Assembly: GCA_015485035.1 (NCBI GenBank)
Contig: WFUI01000268.1
Coordinates: 1 to 16,285 of the forward strand
Reading direction: 5' to 3'
Origin: Mariprofundus sp.
GTDB lineage: Bacteria > Pseudomonadota > Zetaproteobacteria > Mariprofundales > Mariprofundaceae
Length of the DNA: 16,285 nucleotides
Under the pieces are notes generated by a model that worked only from the letters and a program-made list of their open reading frames with translations, ran no database searches and was not told the origin of the DNA. Below, piece by piece: positions 1-7,066 of the stretch. The translations under genes were made by a program, and so were the position numbers. The stretch's first letter is position 1. Each line of letters begins with the position of its first letter.

Positions 1-1027
1 CAGTGACACCATATTCCAGCTCAAACTGGTGTCTGGCGCTGCCATCTTTGGCGGGGTCTGAATCAATGCTGTAGTCCAGCAAATACTCCAGTTCCAGTTC
101 ACCCTGTTCGACGATGGGAGAATATACCTGTTTGGCCTGTGTATCCGCAGGCAACATGCATATCCCTGTTGCCGCCAAGATCACGATTGCAGCGGCAGTG
201 GCCGCTTTTTTCGGAGCGGCCTTCATCGATTTCTTCTGCCGGCGAATCGCCAGCCATGTGAGTGACAGCACACTGACAAACACCAGCACCTGCATACCGC
301 TGGGCCGATCATCATAACCCATCAAGGCATGCAACAATTGCCCAAACCATCCATGCTGCGAAATTATCCCGGATGTGTCCCAGGCTGTCTGGCCCAGGGC
401 GGGCAACATATCAATCATCACCAGCCAGGCCACGCCCTGCGATGCCATGCCGGCGGACAACAGCACAATTAAACAGGTCACAACAAGAAACACATAGCGG
501 AGCGGCACATGGATCAGACTCTGATACAGGCCCAGTGCCACCATGATGCCCAGCAACATGCCTGCCGCGCCGCCGGCCAGCATGTCGGAAGCACCTGCAT
601 CACCTGCCGCAGCTACGCCATACAGGAACAGCACAACTTCTGATCCTTCCCGTGCTACAGCCAGAGCCACAACGATGGATAGAACAATTTTCGCGGTTCC
701 ACGTCCCTCCACATCCTGACATGTCCGGCGAATTTTCTGAGACATCTCACGGCCGTGCTTGCCCATCCAGATGGCCGTCCAGGCCATCATCAGGGCGGCG
801 GCAATCAATACCGCCGCATTCAATATCTCTTGCCCCATGCCCTGCATCGAAGCCGAAAGCATATCTGCAAATAACGCCACCACGATGGCTGCAATCAGGC
901 CTGCGGCAATGCCGCCATAGATCCAGCGTGTTGCAATATTCGCCTCTCGTGCCGCGGCTGTGGCAATGCCGACGACCAGCATGGCTTCCAGCACTTCACG
1001 GAATACAATAATCAATGTGGACAACAT
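1..1027 (-). CDS. FTR1-family iron permease with C-terminal extension (partial, runs off left edge)
   Basis: Integral inner-membrane iron permease of the FTR1/EfeU (oxidase-dependent iron transporter) family. Read from the ATG at 1027, preceded by a GGAG Shine-Dalgarno at 1033-1036. Both hallmark REXXE iron-binding motifs are present: REVLE at residues 10-14 and REGSE at 126-130, each inside a hydrophobic helix. About seven membrane helices end near residue 261, followed by a positively charged RRQKK, giving a normal permease length of about 267 residues. The frame does not stop there. It continues from Met268 through a second signal-peptide-like stretch (MKAAPKK, a hydrophobic core, then an ADTQA end near residue 298) into a polar, beta-strand-like region rich in E, L and Y that is still open at base 2 (342 codons seen). 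It is the second gene of the Fur-controlled operon, 9 nt after the cupredoxin gene. Permease identity is secure. The nature of the extension (fusion, second gene with a lost stop, or sequence error) is not. Confidence 0.93.
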   Translation of the reverse strand, partial: MLSTLIIVFREVLEAMLVVGIATAAAREANIATRWIYGGIAAGLIAAIVVALFADMLSASMQGMGQEILNAAVLIAAALMMAWTAIWMGKHGREMSQKIRRTCQDVEGRGTAKIVLSIVVALAVAREGSEVVLFLYGVAAAGDAGASDMLAGGAAGMLLGIMVALGLYQSLIHVPLRYVFLVVTCLIVLLSAGMASQGVAWLVMIDMLPALGQTAWDTSGIISQHGWFGQLLHALMGYDDRPSGMQVLVFVSVLSLTWLAIRRQKKSMKAAPKKAATAAAIVILAATGICMLPADTQAKQVYSPIVEQGELELEYLLDYSIDSDPAKDGSARHQFELEYGVT

Positions 1028-1036
1028 GGTGTTCTC

Positions 1037-1378
1037 CTACTTCACAATGATACGGCCTTGCGCCGTATCAGGATTGAACTCACCAAAAAACGGATATTCA
1101 CCGGTCTCCAGTGGCGGCAGAAACACCACAATCTTACTTTTCCCTGCCACGACTTTTTCCCGGTTCAGTTCATAACTTTCAAATTCCTCCGGCGTGGCAT
1201 CCTGGTTGAGCACAATCAGGCGATGTTTCTGCCCCGCCGTGACTTCGATGCGGTCGGGAATAAACATATGGTTTTTAATGATCAAGGTATATTCGTCAGC
1301 AGTGGCCATGGCCGGAAAAATAACCGGCAAGGTTGCCAGCAGTGCTATTACAGCTTTTTTTAAGATATCAACATTCAT
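1037..1378 (-). CDS. exported cupredoxin-fold protein of an FTR1 iron uptake operon
   Basis: Small periplasmic protein of 113 residues when started at the ATG at 1378, which has AGAGGA 6 nt upstream. An upstream in-frame ATG at 1414 would begin inside the Fur box, and the one at 1384 lies too close to the Shine-Dalgarno. Residues 1-27 form a signal peptide (MNVDILKK, hydrophobic core, cleavage after AMATA). The mature part resembles the cupredoxin-like domains that accompany FTR1 permeases (EfeO N-domain and FtrB type): NHMF at 36-39, a conserved acidic EEFES-x-ELNREKVV block at 64-77, and a GEYPFFGEFNPDTAQG ending at 93-108. There is no cysteine in the mature protein, so a classical type 1 copper centre is not possible. 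Acidic residues and His37 are the likelier metal ligands, which is inference. Where relatives I recall often have His in the EFHPDTA motif, this one has Asn102. Probably delivers or oxidises iron for the permease encoded next. Confidence 0.85.
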   Translation of the reverse strand: MNVDILKKAVIALLATLPVIFPAMATADEYTLIIKNHMFIPDRIEVTAGQKHRLIVLNQDATPEEFESYELNREKVVAGKSKIVVFLPPLETGEYPFFGEFNPDTAQGRIIVK

Positions 1379-1397
1379 AGTCATTCCTCTGACGCAA

Positions 1398-1414
1398 ATG
1401 ATAATCATTATCAT
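1398..1414. promoter_or_regulatory. Fur box 1 (overlaps -10)
   Basis: The sequence ATGATAATCATTATCAT is a perfect 8-1-8 palindrome and contains the 7-1-7 inverted repeat TGATAAT-C-ATTATCA recognised as the core Fur operator. It covers the predicted -10 of the iron operon, so Fe-loaded Fur would block RNA polymerase. It also contains an in-frame ATG that could be mistaken for a start codon. Confidence 0.88.
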
Positions 1415-1427
1415 AGCTACAAGTCAA
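1398..1427 (-). promoter_or_regulatory. sigma-70-type promoter of the cupredoxin-FTR1 operon
   Basis: On the minus strand a TTGACT -35 (1427-1422) and a TATCAT -10 (1403-1398, five of six consensus bases) are separated by 18 bp. The predicted transcript starts about 10-15 nt before the Shine-Dalgarno of the cupredoxin gene, giving a very short leader. The -10 lies inside the proximal Fur palindrome, and the second palindrome sits just upstream of the -35, so the promoter is boxed in by operators. The start site is predicted, not measured. Confidence 0.6.
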
Positions 1428-1432
1428 CAAAA

Positions 1433-1449
1433 ATGATAATCATTATCAT
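1433..1449. promoter_or_regulatory. Fur box 2 (upstream of -35)
   Basis: A second, identical copy of the 17-bp palindrome, with its centre 35 bp from the first (1441 versus 1406). It lies immediately upstream of the predicted -35. Spacing of about three and a third helical turns could allow two Fur dimers to act together. It is also the nearest operator to slyX, about 100 bp away, but a link to slyX is speculative. Confidence 0.85.
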
Positions 1450-1547
1450 AAATGATTCGGGATTCATTGGAGGTCAGAGCCATATTGTTTTTTCTCAACT
1501 GCAGATTGAGCGCTGCACAATGTGCTATTCACAGTTAGCATGCGTGC

Positions 1548-1751
1548 ATGAAAGATCGTCTCATCGAACTGGAAACCAAAATTTCTTATCAGGATCACAT
1601 CATTGGGGAACTGAATGAGGTGGTGACCCGCCAGCAGAGTCAGATTGACCGGCTGGAGAAAGCGATGAAGCAGTTGCGACAACATCTGGAGCAGAGTAGC
1701 AGCACGGGACTTGCCCGCCCGGATGAAGAGGTTCCGCCGCCGCACTATTGA
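1548..1751 (+). CDS. slyX: SlyX-family coiled-coil protein
   Basis: A 67-residue protein with the complete SlyX signature: an amphipathic coiled-coil from about residue 4 to 48 (RLIELETKISYQD, heptads continuing through RLEKAMKQLRQHL) and the diagnostic C-terminal PPPHY. SlyX proteins are widespread in proteobacteria. Their molecular role is unknown beyond an old genetic association with slyD in E. coli. No convincing Shine-Dalgarno precedes the ATG, which sits in a TGCGTGCATG context. A possible extended -10 (TGCTATTCA, 1523-1531) lies just upstream, which would make the leader very short. Divergent from the iron operon and about 115 bp before argH. No terminator is evident after it. Confidence 0.87.
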   Translation: MKDRLIELETKISYQDHIIGELNEVVTRQQSQIDRLEKAMKQLRQHLEQSSSTGLARPDEEVPPPHY

Positions 1752-1865
1752 GAACAGTTCCCGTAACAAACAAGCATGGTTATAGTTGTCGAATCATAAC
1801 GCGCATGGATTTGTTCCTTCCCGTGCAAACGCGTTGTTGATCTGAAATTAAAGCAGGTGCCGAAC

Positions 1866-3254
1866 ATGTCTGAAAAACCCTGGGGTGGTCGTTTTGAATC
1901 CCCGACCGATGAATTTGTAGAAGCGTTCAATGCATCCACCGATGTGGATGCGCGTATGTATGCCGAGGATATTGCCGGTTCGAAGGCACATGCCAAAATG
2001 TTATGTGAACAGGGTATCCTGATGCAGGAAGATTTGAACGTCATTCTGCGCGGACTCGATGAGATTGCCGGTGAGATCGAAAGTGGTGAATTTACATTTA
2101 CCATTGCGCTGGAAGATGTGCACATGAACATTGAGTCACGCCTGACCGAAAAAATCGGTGATGCCGGCAAGCGTTTGCATACAGCCCGTTCCCGCAATGA
2201 TCAGGTGACGACCGACACCCGTCTTTATTTACGCCGTCGTACGGATGCGATGATTGCCCGTATTCGCTATCTGCAGTCGGTGCTGGTGACATTGGCGGAG
2301 GAACATGCCGAAACCATCATGCCGGGCTTTACACATTTGCAAACCGCCCAGCCGGTCACACTGGGGCATCATTTACTCGCTTATGTGGAAATGTTTGAGC
2401 GCGATGCGGGTCGCTTCCACGATGCGCGCAAGCGCATGAATCAGTGTCCTCTGGGTTCGGCAGCGCTGGCCGGGACGACATTTCCGATTGACCGGCACAT
2501 GACGTCGAAGACGCTGGGCTTCGATGCGCCGACAGCCAACTCACTGGATGCCGTGTCGGATCGCGATTACATCATGGAACTGCTGGCCGCAGCCTCGATT
2601 TGCGCTGTCCACCTGTCCCGCTTCTCCGAAGAGCTGATTTTGTGGATGAGCGCCCAGTTCGGATTTATCGATCTTCCGGATGCATTTTGCACCGGGTCTT
2701 CGATTATGCCGCAGAAGAAAAATCCGGATATGCCCGAGCTGGTACGTGGAAAGTCCGGCCGTATTATCGGAGGGCTGGTAGCTATTCTGACCACGGTGAA
2801 AGGCTTGCCGCTGGCCTACAACAAGGATATGCAGGAAGATAAAACAGCTGTATTCGATGCGTTCGATAATCTCGAAGGCTCCCTGCGCATATTCGGTGAT
2901 ATGCTGCCGGACATGACGGTCAACAAGGATGTGATGCACAAGGCGGCCTCTTCGGGCTTTGCCACGGCAACCGATCTGGCTGATGCGCTGGTGCGTGCAG
3001 GGGTGCCGTTCCGGGAAGCGCATGCCATTGTCGGCAAGTCAGTGGCGTACTGTATTCGCGAGTCGATTGAACTGCATACCATGGATGATCAGGCCTGTGC
3101 CGATATTGACCAGCGGCTCAGTGCCGATATGGTGCGGGCGCTTTCTGTTGAAGCATGTGTTGCATCCCGAAATCATATAGGTGGCACAGCACCTGAGCAG
3201 GTGCGCAAGCAAACCGCCGCGTGGCAGTCCAGACTGGAGAAATATCATGTATAA
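1866..3254 (+). CDS. argH: argininosuccinate lyase
   Basis: Cytosolic homotetrameric enzyme of the fumarase/aspartase superfamily that splits argininosuccinate into arginine and fumarate, the last step of arginine synthesis. The start MSEKPWGGRF at 1866 matches the family; an in-frame GTG three codons earlier (1857) overlaps the AAGCAGG ribosome site and is less likely. Length 462 residues is standard. Visible landmarks are the N-terminal WGGRF, SRNDQV at 109-114, the GFTHLQTAQP loop at 154-163 with His157, and the superfamily signature GSSIMPQKKNPD at 277-288 carrying the mobile catalytic serine. The stop codon overlaps the start of the downstream lipoprotein gene by 8 nt, so argH leads a coupled cluster with lysine-pathway genes. 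Confidence 0.97.
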   Translation: MSEKPWGGRFESPTDEFVEAFNASTDVDARMYAEDIAGSKAHAKMLCEQGILMQEDLNVILRGLDEIAGEIESGEFTFTIALEDVHMNIESRLTEKIGDAGKRLHTARSRNDQVTTDTRLYLRRRTDAMIARIRYLQSVLVTLAEEHAETIMPGFTHLQTAQPVTLGHHLLAYVEMFERDAGRFHDARKRMNQCPLGSAALAGTTFPIDRHMTSKTLGFDAPTANSLDAVSDRDYIMELLAAASICAVHLSRFSEELILWMSAQFGFIDLPDAFCTGSSIMPQKKNPDMPELVRGKSGRIIGGLVAILTTVKGLPLAYNKDMQEDKTAVFDAFDNLEGSLRIFGDMLPDMTVNKDVMHKAASSGFATATDLADALVRAGVPFREAHAIVGKSVAYCIRESIELHTMDDQACADIDQRLSADMVRALSVEACVASRNHIGGTAPEQVRKQTAAWQSRLEKYHV

Positions 3255-3690
3255 ATTTTTACGATACAGGGTCAGCCCTCTTTTGGCCGGCCTGATGCTG
3301 GCAATGGTCTTGACCGGATGCGGACACAAGGAAGCGCCGCATCCTGTTACTGACAGCTCAGCCAAACCGCAACTGCTCGATCTTCAATATGAACAGGCCG
3401 GCAATGTGCTGAAGCTGACTTTCAAACTCACAGGTGACCCCAAAGGAGTCGGTTACCAGATTGATCGCACCCAGATTGATCCCTATTGCCAGTGTCCCGG
3501 TTTCTGGCGCCGTTATCGTGATCAGCAACCGCTGGCCGACCTGGTCAACCGGACAACAAAGAAGATTATCAATCTGAAAACCACCAAGATCGAATTTGTG
3601 TACCGGCTTCGTGCCATTGATGTGAATGGTAATTTCGGGCCATGGAGTAAATCGATCCGTGCCCGTGGTGTGGATTTATTTCGCAAGTGA
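3247..3690 (+). CDS. lipoprotein with FN3-like domain
   Basis: A 147-residue predicted lipoprotein. The start is the ATG at 3247, inside the end of argH, with GGAG at 3235-3238 upstream. Residues 1-25 are a lipoprotein signal peptide ending in the lipobox LTGC, followed by GHKEAPHP, which recalls the CGxKGP start of LptM. The rest looks like one fibronectin type III-like beta-sandwich: strands around LLDLQYEQAGNVLKLTF, then YRLRAIDVNGNFGPWSKS near the C-terminus, the typical final FN3 strands. A CQC pair lies between them (DPYCQCPGFW). Small LptM lipoproteins sit at this position between argH and lysine genes in many proteobacteria. This protein is longer and not a plain LptM. Overlaps argH by 8 nt and dapC by 4 nt. 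Function unknown; envelope location is predicted. Confidence 0.82.
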   Translation: MYKFLRYRVSPLLAGLMLAMVLTGCGHKEAPHPVTDSSAKPQLLDLQYEQAGNVLKLTFKLTGDPKGVGYQIDRTQIDPYCQCPGFWRRYRDQQPLADLVNRTTKKIINLKTTKIEFVYRLRAIDVNGNFGPWSKSIRARGVDLFRK

Positions 3691-4889
3691 GTCAGCGTGA
3701 TCAATTGTGTCAGGTTCGGTTGGAAAAACTGGGGGCTTACCCGTTTGAGCGGCTGAAACTATTGTTTTCCGGCCATTCCCCCCGCTCTGGTCTTGTGCCC
3801 ATTGATGCAGGGGCAGGGGAACCGCGTTTGCCATTACCTTCCTTTGTCGCTGATACGTTATCGACCCATGTATCAGGCTTCTCAAAATACCCGTCCACGG
3901 TCGGATCGATTGAATTGCGCCAGGCCATTGCCGACTGGCTGCAGCGACGTTACGGGTTGCAACATGTAGATGCAGCTACGCAGGTACTTGCTGCCAACGG
4001 TACACGCGAAGCACTGTTTGCTGTTGCCCATGCACTGATCAATCCGGAAGCGGATAAAAAGCCTTATGTGCTCATGCCCAATCCGATGTATCAGATTTAT
4101 CTGGGAGCGGCGCTGACAGCCGGAGGCGAAGCTGTGTTTTTACCCTGTACCGAGGCAAGCGGGTTTGCACCGGATCTCGATGCTGTTCCCGAATCCGTGT
4201 GGGCGAATACAGCGCTGATTTATGTCTGCTCTCCATCCAATCCAACCGGCTGGATTGCCGATAGCGATTATTTCACACATTTGCTGGCATTGGCTGATAA
4301 ATATGATTTTTATATTGTTTCGGATGAATGTTATTCGGAGATTTACTGGCAGGATAAACCGGTCGGCCTGCTGGAAGTGGCTGCATTATCAGGACGGGAA
4401 GGCTTCAGCCGTTGTCTGGTGATGAATTCACTCTCCAAACGTTCGGCTTTGCCCGGTATGCGTTCCGGCCTGATTGCCGGTGATGCCGATTTGATTGCGC
4501 GTTTCACCAAACTGCGCAGTTATACGGGGCCGGCAACACCGCTGCCACTTCAGGCTGTCGCGAGGGCGGCGTGGTCGGATGAAACCCATGTTCAGCAGCA
4601 TCTGAAGGTTTATCGTAATAGTTTGAAAGCCTTTTTCGATATTTATGGGGCTGATGGCATTACGATTCCGCCCGGATCATTTTTTGTCTGGCTGCCGGTA
4701 GAGCATGATGAGAATTTTGCGGTAGCTGCCTATGAGCAGCAGGCGGTTACGGTATTGCCGGGTTCATATCTGGCTGCGGAAGATGCTGATGGCATGAACC
4801 CGGGCAAAGGTTATATCCGTGCTGCACTGGTGGACGGGCCGGAGTGCGCTGCGGAACTGGCGCACAGACTGCGGTCCGTCAGAATATAA
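3687..4889 (+). CDS. dapC: N-succinyldiaminopimelate aminotransferase (class I/II aminotransferase)
   Basis: PLP-dependent fold-type I aminotransferase of 400 residues, proposed to transaminate N-succinyl-2-amino-6-ketopimelate with glutamate in the succinylase route to meso-diaminopimelate. The N-terminal LGAYPFERLKLLFSG and the segment around the PLP lysine, NSLSKRSALPGMRSG at 247-261 with Lys251, are characteristic of DapC. Also visible are SPSNPTG (182-188) and SDECY (212-216), which contact the cofactor. The start is a GTG at 3687 whose GTGA overlaps the lipoprotein stop; no strong Shine-Dalgarno is seen, so re-initiation after the lipoprotein is likely. Family membership is firm. The specific substrate rests on sequence memory and on dapD lying two genes downstream. 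A related aminotransferase such as ArgD-like enzymes could share the role. Confidence 0.9.
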   Translation: MSQRDQLCQVRLEKLGAYPFERLKLLFSGHSPRSGLVPIDAGAGEPRLPLPSFVADTLSTHVSGFSKYPSTVGSIELRQAIADWLQRRYGLQHVDAATQVLAANGTREALFAVAHALINPEADKKPYVLMPNPMYQIYLGAALTAGGEAVFLPCTEASGFAPDLDAVPESVWANTALIYVCSPSNPTGWIADSDYFTHLLALADKYDFYIVSDECYSEIYWQDKPVGLLEVAALSGREGFSRCLVMNSLSKRSALPGMRSGLIAGDADLIARFTKLRSYTGPATPLPLQAVARAAWSDETHVQQHLKVYRNSLKAFFDIYGADGITIPPGSFFVWLPVEHDENFAVAAYEQQAVTVLPGSYLAAEDADGMNPGKGYIRAALVDGPECAAELAHRLRSVRI

Positions 4890-4907
4890 TACGAGCGGGA
4901 CCTAGTC

Positions 4908-6107
4908 ATGCAAATACCATCCAAAGTGGAACAACAACTCCGGCAAATGGCTGATCAAGGCGGAACACTGAACTGCTATGTTTATGACACCACGGCCATG
5001 CGTAAAAAAATTACCCGCCTGGCCGATATCATGCCGGCGGGTGTGGAAATATTTTATGCCATGAAAGCCAACCCGCATGCGGAATTTTTGCGGGCGGCGT
5101 TTGAGGCGGGGGCTCGTGGTATTGAGATCGCCAGCCTCGGTGAGGCGGAGAAGGCAGTAGCAGCCGGCTTCAACCCAGGTCAGCTGATTTACACCGGTCC
5201 GGGAAAATCCCCGGAAGAGTTGCTCTGGGCGGTCGAACACGGCATTCGTACGGTGCATATCGAATCTCTGACGGAAGCACATCGACTTAATATCATCGCA
5301 TCTGAAGCCGGGGTATATCAGGATATTCTGCTGCGCATCAATGCCAATTTCGATATCCATGAAGCACAAACGACATTCTCGGGCGGTTCAAAAAAATTCG
5401 GCGTCGATGAGGAACAACTGGACGATGTTCTGCCTCAGATTCTGGCTCTTGAACATCTGAATTTTCGCGGCCTGCATGTTTATGCTGCTTCGGGTGTGCT
5501 CAATGTTGATGATTTGCTGAAAAACTGTGAACTGGTGTTTGGCATGGCACAACATATTGAAGATGAATATACCGGTGCTGTCTGTGACACGATTGATTTC
5601 GGCGGCGGTTTCGGCGTGGACTATCTGGAGCGCGGGGATGATTTTGATCCGCAGGCTTATGCCGATGGTTTGGCCCGACTGATCGAACATTATGGTTTCG
5701 GCGGGCGTACCTTTTTTCTGGAACTCGGCCGCTATCTGGCAGCTGATTCCGGCTGGTTTTGCACCGAGATTCTTGATATCAAACTGTCGCGTGGCAAAAA
5801 ACAGGTGATCTGTGCCGGCGGCATCAATCATTTCAGGAGACCGGCTGCACTTGCTATTAATCATCCTCTGGCCGTGCTGCGTATGTTTCGAGCGCCTCTG
5901 TTCGACGGGCAGGAGTCGGTTCGGGATGAATCGGTCTATTTTGGTGGTCCTTTATGCACAGGTGCCGACAAGCTTGCCAACGATATTGCTGTCGAGGCTG
6001 CCGATATCGGCGATATCGCTATTTTCGGGCTGGCAGGTGCATACGGATTAAGCATGTCCAATATTGAATTTCTCAGCCATGCCCGGCCAGAGGAAATCAT
6101 TCTGTAA
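4908..6107 (+). CDS. fold-type III PLP-dependent decarboxylase (Orn/DAP decarboxylase superfamily, not typical LysA)
   Basis: A 399-residue alanine-racemase-fold decarboxylase. The PLP lysine is Lys53 in YAMKANPH; the glycine-rich phosphate loop is GGGFG at 232-236; ELGR at 272-275 replaces the EPGR of canonical LysA; GPLCTGADKL at 347-356 supplies the active-site cysteine from the partner subunit; GAYG is at 377-380. The usual LysA stretches (HIGSQ after the LHxH strand, and CESGD) are altered to HVYAASG and CTGAD. This pattern is closer to the type III decarboxylases found in siderophore and exosortase-associated loci. Placed between dapC and dapD, it could still decarboxylate meso-diaminopimelate to lysine, or an unrelated carboxylated polyamine or siderophore precursor. 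It starts at the ATG at 4908, 18 nt after dapC, with GAGCGGGA upstream. Superfamily is certain; substrate is open. Confidence 0.88.
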   Translation: MQIPSKVEQQLRQMADQGGTLNCYVYDTTAMRKKITRLADIMPAGVEIFYAMKANPHAEFLRAAFEAGARGIEIASLGEAEKAVAAGFNPGQLIYTGPGKSPEELLWAVEHGIRTVHIESLTEAHRLNIIASEAGVYQDILLRINANFDIHEAQTTFSGGSKKFGVDEEQLDDVLPQILALEHLNFRGLHVYAASGVLNVDDLLKNCELVFGMAQHIEDEYTGAVCDTIDFGGGFGVDYLERGDDFDPQAYADGLARLIEHYGFGGRTFFLELGRYLAADSGWFCTEILDIKLSRGKKQVICAGGINHFRRPAALAINHPLAVLRMFRAPLFDGQESVRDESVYFGGPLCTGADKLANDIAVEAADIGDIAIFGLAGAYGLSMSNIEFLSHARPEEIIL

Positions 6108-6208
6108 TCAGTCCGAAGATGCCGCTTGTCCGGTGCTGTATTCGTGCTGGATTGCACGGGTCGGGATGGTATCATTCATTTGAATAGTGTGAGACAGGGA
6201 GTTTAATC

Positions 6209-7030
6209 ATGAATCATTTACAGGAAACCATTGAGAACGCCTGGGAAAACAGAAGCGAGTGGGATGTTCGTTCGGCCAATGCCGAGATCCGCGATGCTGT
6301 CGAACACTCCATTCAGTTGCTCGATGACGGCGGCGTGCGTGTGGCCGAGAAGGATGATGATGGCAACTGGGTGATGCAGGAGTGGTTGAAAAAAGCCGTA
6401 CTGCTCTATTTCAAACTGCATGATAATCAGGTGATCAGCGCCGGTGATACCAATTATTACGATAAGGTGCCGCAAAAATTTGCCAACTGGGGCGAAGAGA
6501 TGTTCCGCAAGGGCGGTATGCGCGTCGTACCCCCTGCAACTGTGCGCAAGGGCGCTTTTATTGCACCGAAAGTTGTACTGATGCCATCGTATGTGAATAT
6601 CGGTGCCTATGTCGATGAGGGCACCATGGTGGACACATGGAGCACAGTTGGCTCCTGTGCCCAGATTGGCAAGAACGTGCATCTCTCCGGCGGTGTCGGC
6701 ATTGGTGGTGTACTGGAGCCGTTGCAGGCAACGCCGACGATTATCGAAGATAACTGTTTTATCGGTGCCCGTTCGGAAATTGTCGAGGGTGTTATCGTGC
6801 GTGAAGGCGCGGTGATTTCGATGGGGGTTTATATCGGCCAGTCGACACGTATTTTTGATCGTGAAACCGGCGAAACATATTATGGTGAAGTTCCTCCCTA
6901 TTCCGTGGTTGTATCTGGCTCCATGCCGGGCAAATCCGGAGGCCCGAATCTTTACTGCGCAGTTATCGTCAAAAAAGTAGATGAACAGACCCGTTCAAAA
7001 ACCGGCATTACTGAATTGCTGCGGGAGTGA
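6209..7030 (+). CDS. dapD: tetrahydrodipicolinate N-succinyltransferase
   Basis: Cytosolic homotrimeric acyltransferase that transfers succinyl from succinyl-CoA to tetrahydrodipicolinate, the committed step of the succinylase route to diaminopimelate and lysine. The 273 residues match the E. coli length of about 274. An N-terminal helical domain (to about residue 105) leads into the left-handed beta-helix, with repeated hexapeptide turns visible as [57 protein letters not shown]; the TWSTVGS and [11 protein letters not shown] segments are DapD hallmarks. The C-terminal VVSGSMPGK is also typical. CAGGGAG precedes the ATG. The 101-nt gap from the decarboxylase holds no clear terminator, so co-transcription from argH is plausible. 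Confidence 0.97.
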   Translation: MNHLQETIENAWENRSEWDVRSANAEIRDAVEHSIQLLDDGGVRVAEKDDDGNWVMQEWLKKAVLLYFKLHDNQVISAGDTNYYDKVPQKFANWGEEMFRKGGMRVVPPATVRKGAFIAPKVVLMPSYVNIGAYVDEGTMVDTWSTVGSCAQIGKNVHLSGGVGIGGVLEPLQATPTIIEDNCFIGARSEIVEGVIVREGAVISMGVYIGQSTRIFDRETGETYYGEVPPYSVVVSGSMPGKSGGPNLYCAVIVKKVDEQTRSKTGITELLRE

Positions 7031-7066
7031 TGCATCGTTTCATTTATATGTTAAAAGGAGGCTGAA

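Noticed and set aside
652..1011. 119-codon plus-strand frame opposite FTR1
   Set aside because: Proline, serine and arginine-rich composition typical of antisense to a membrane protein gene; no family recognised.
1412..1414. Upstream ATG for the cupredoxin gene at 1414
   Set aside because: It is part of the Fur palindrome and would lie around or before the predicted transcription start; the ATG at 1378 has proper ribosome-site spacing.
1789..1850. Weak inverted repeats before argH as an arginine operator
   Set aside because: Only about 5-bp arms and no ARG-box pattern; not distinguishable from chance.
2541..3023. 160-codon minus-strand frame inside argH
   Set aside because: Lies wholly within argH, no family resemblance and no ribosome site; a shadow frame.
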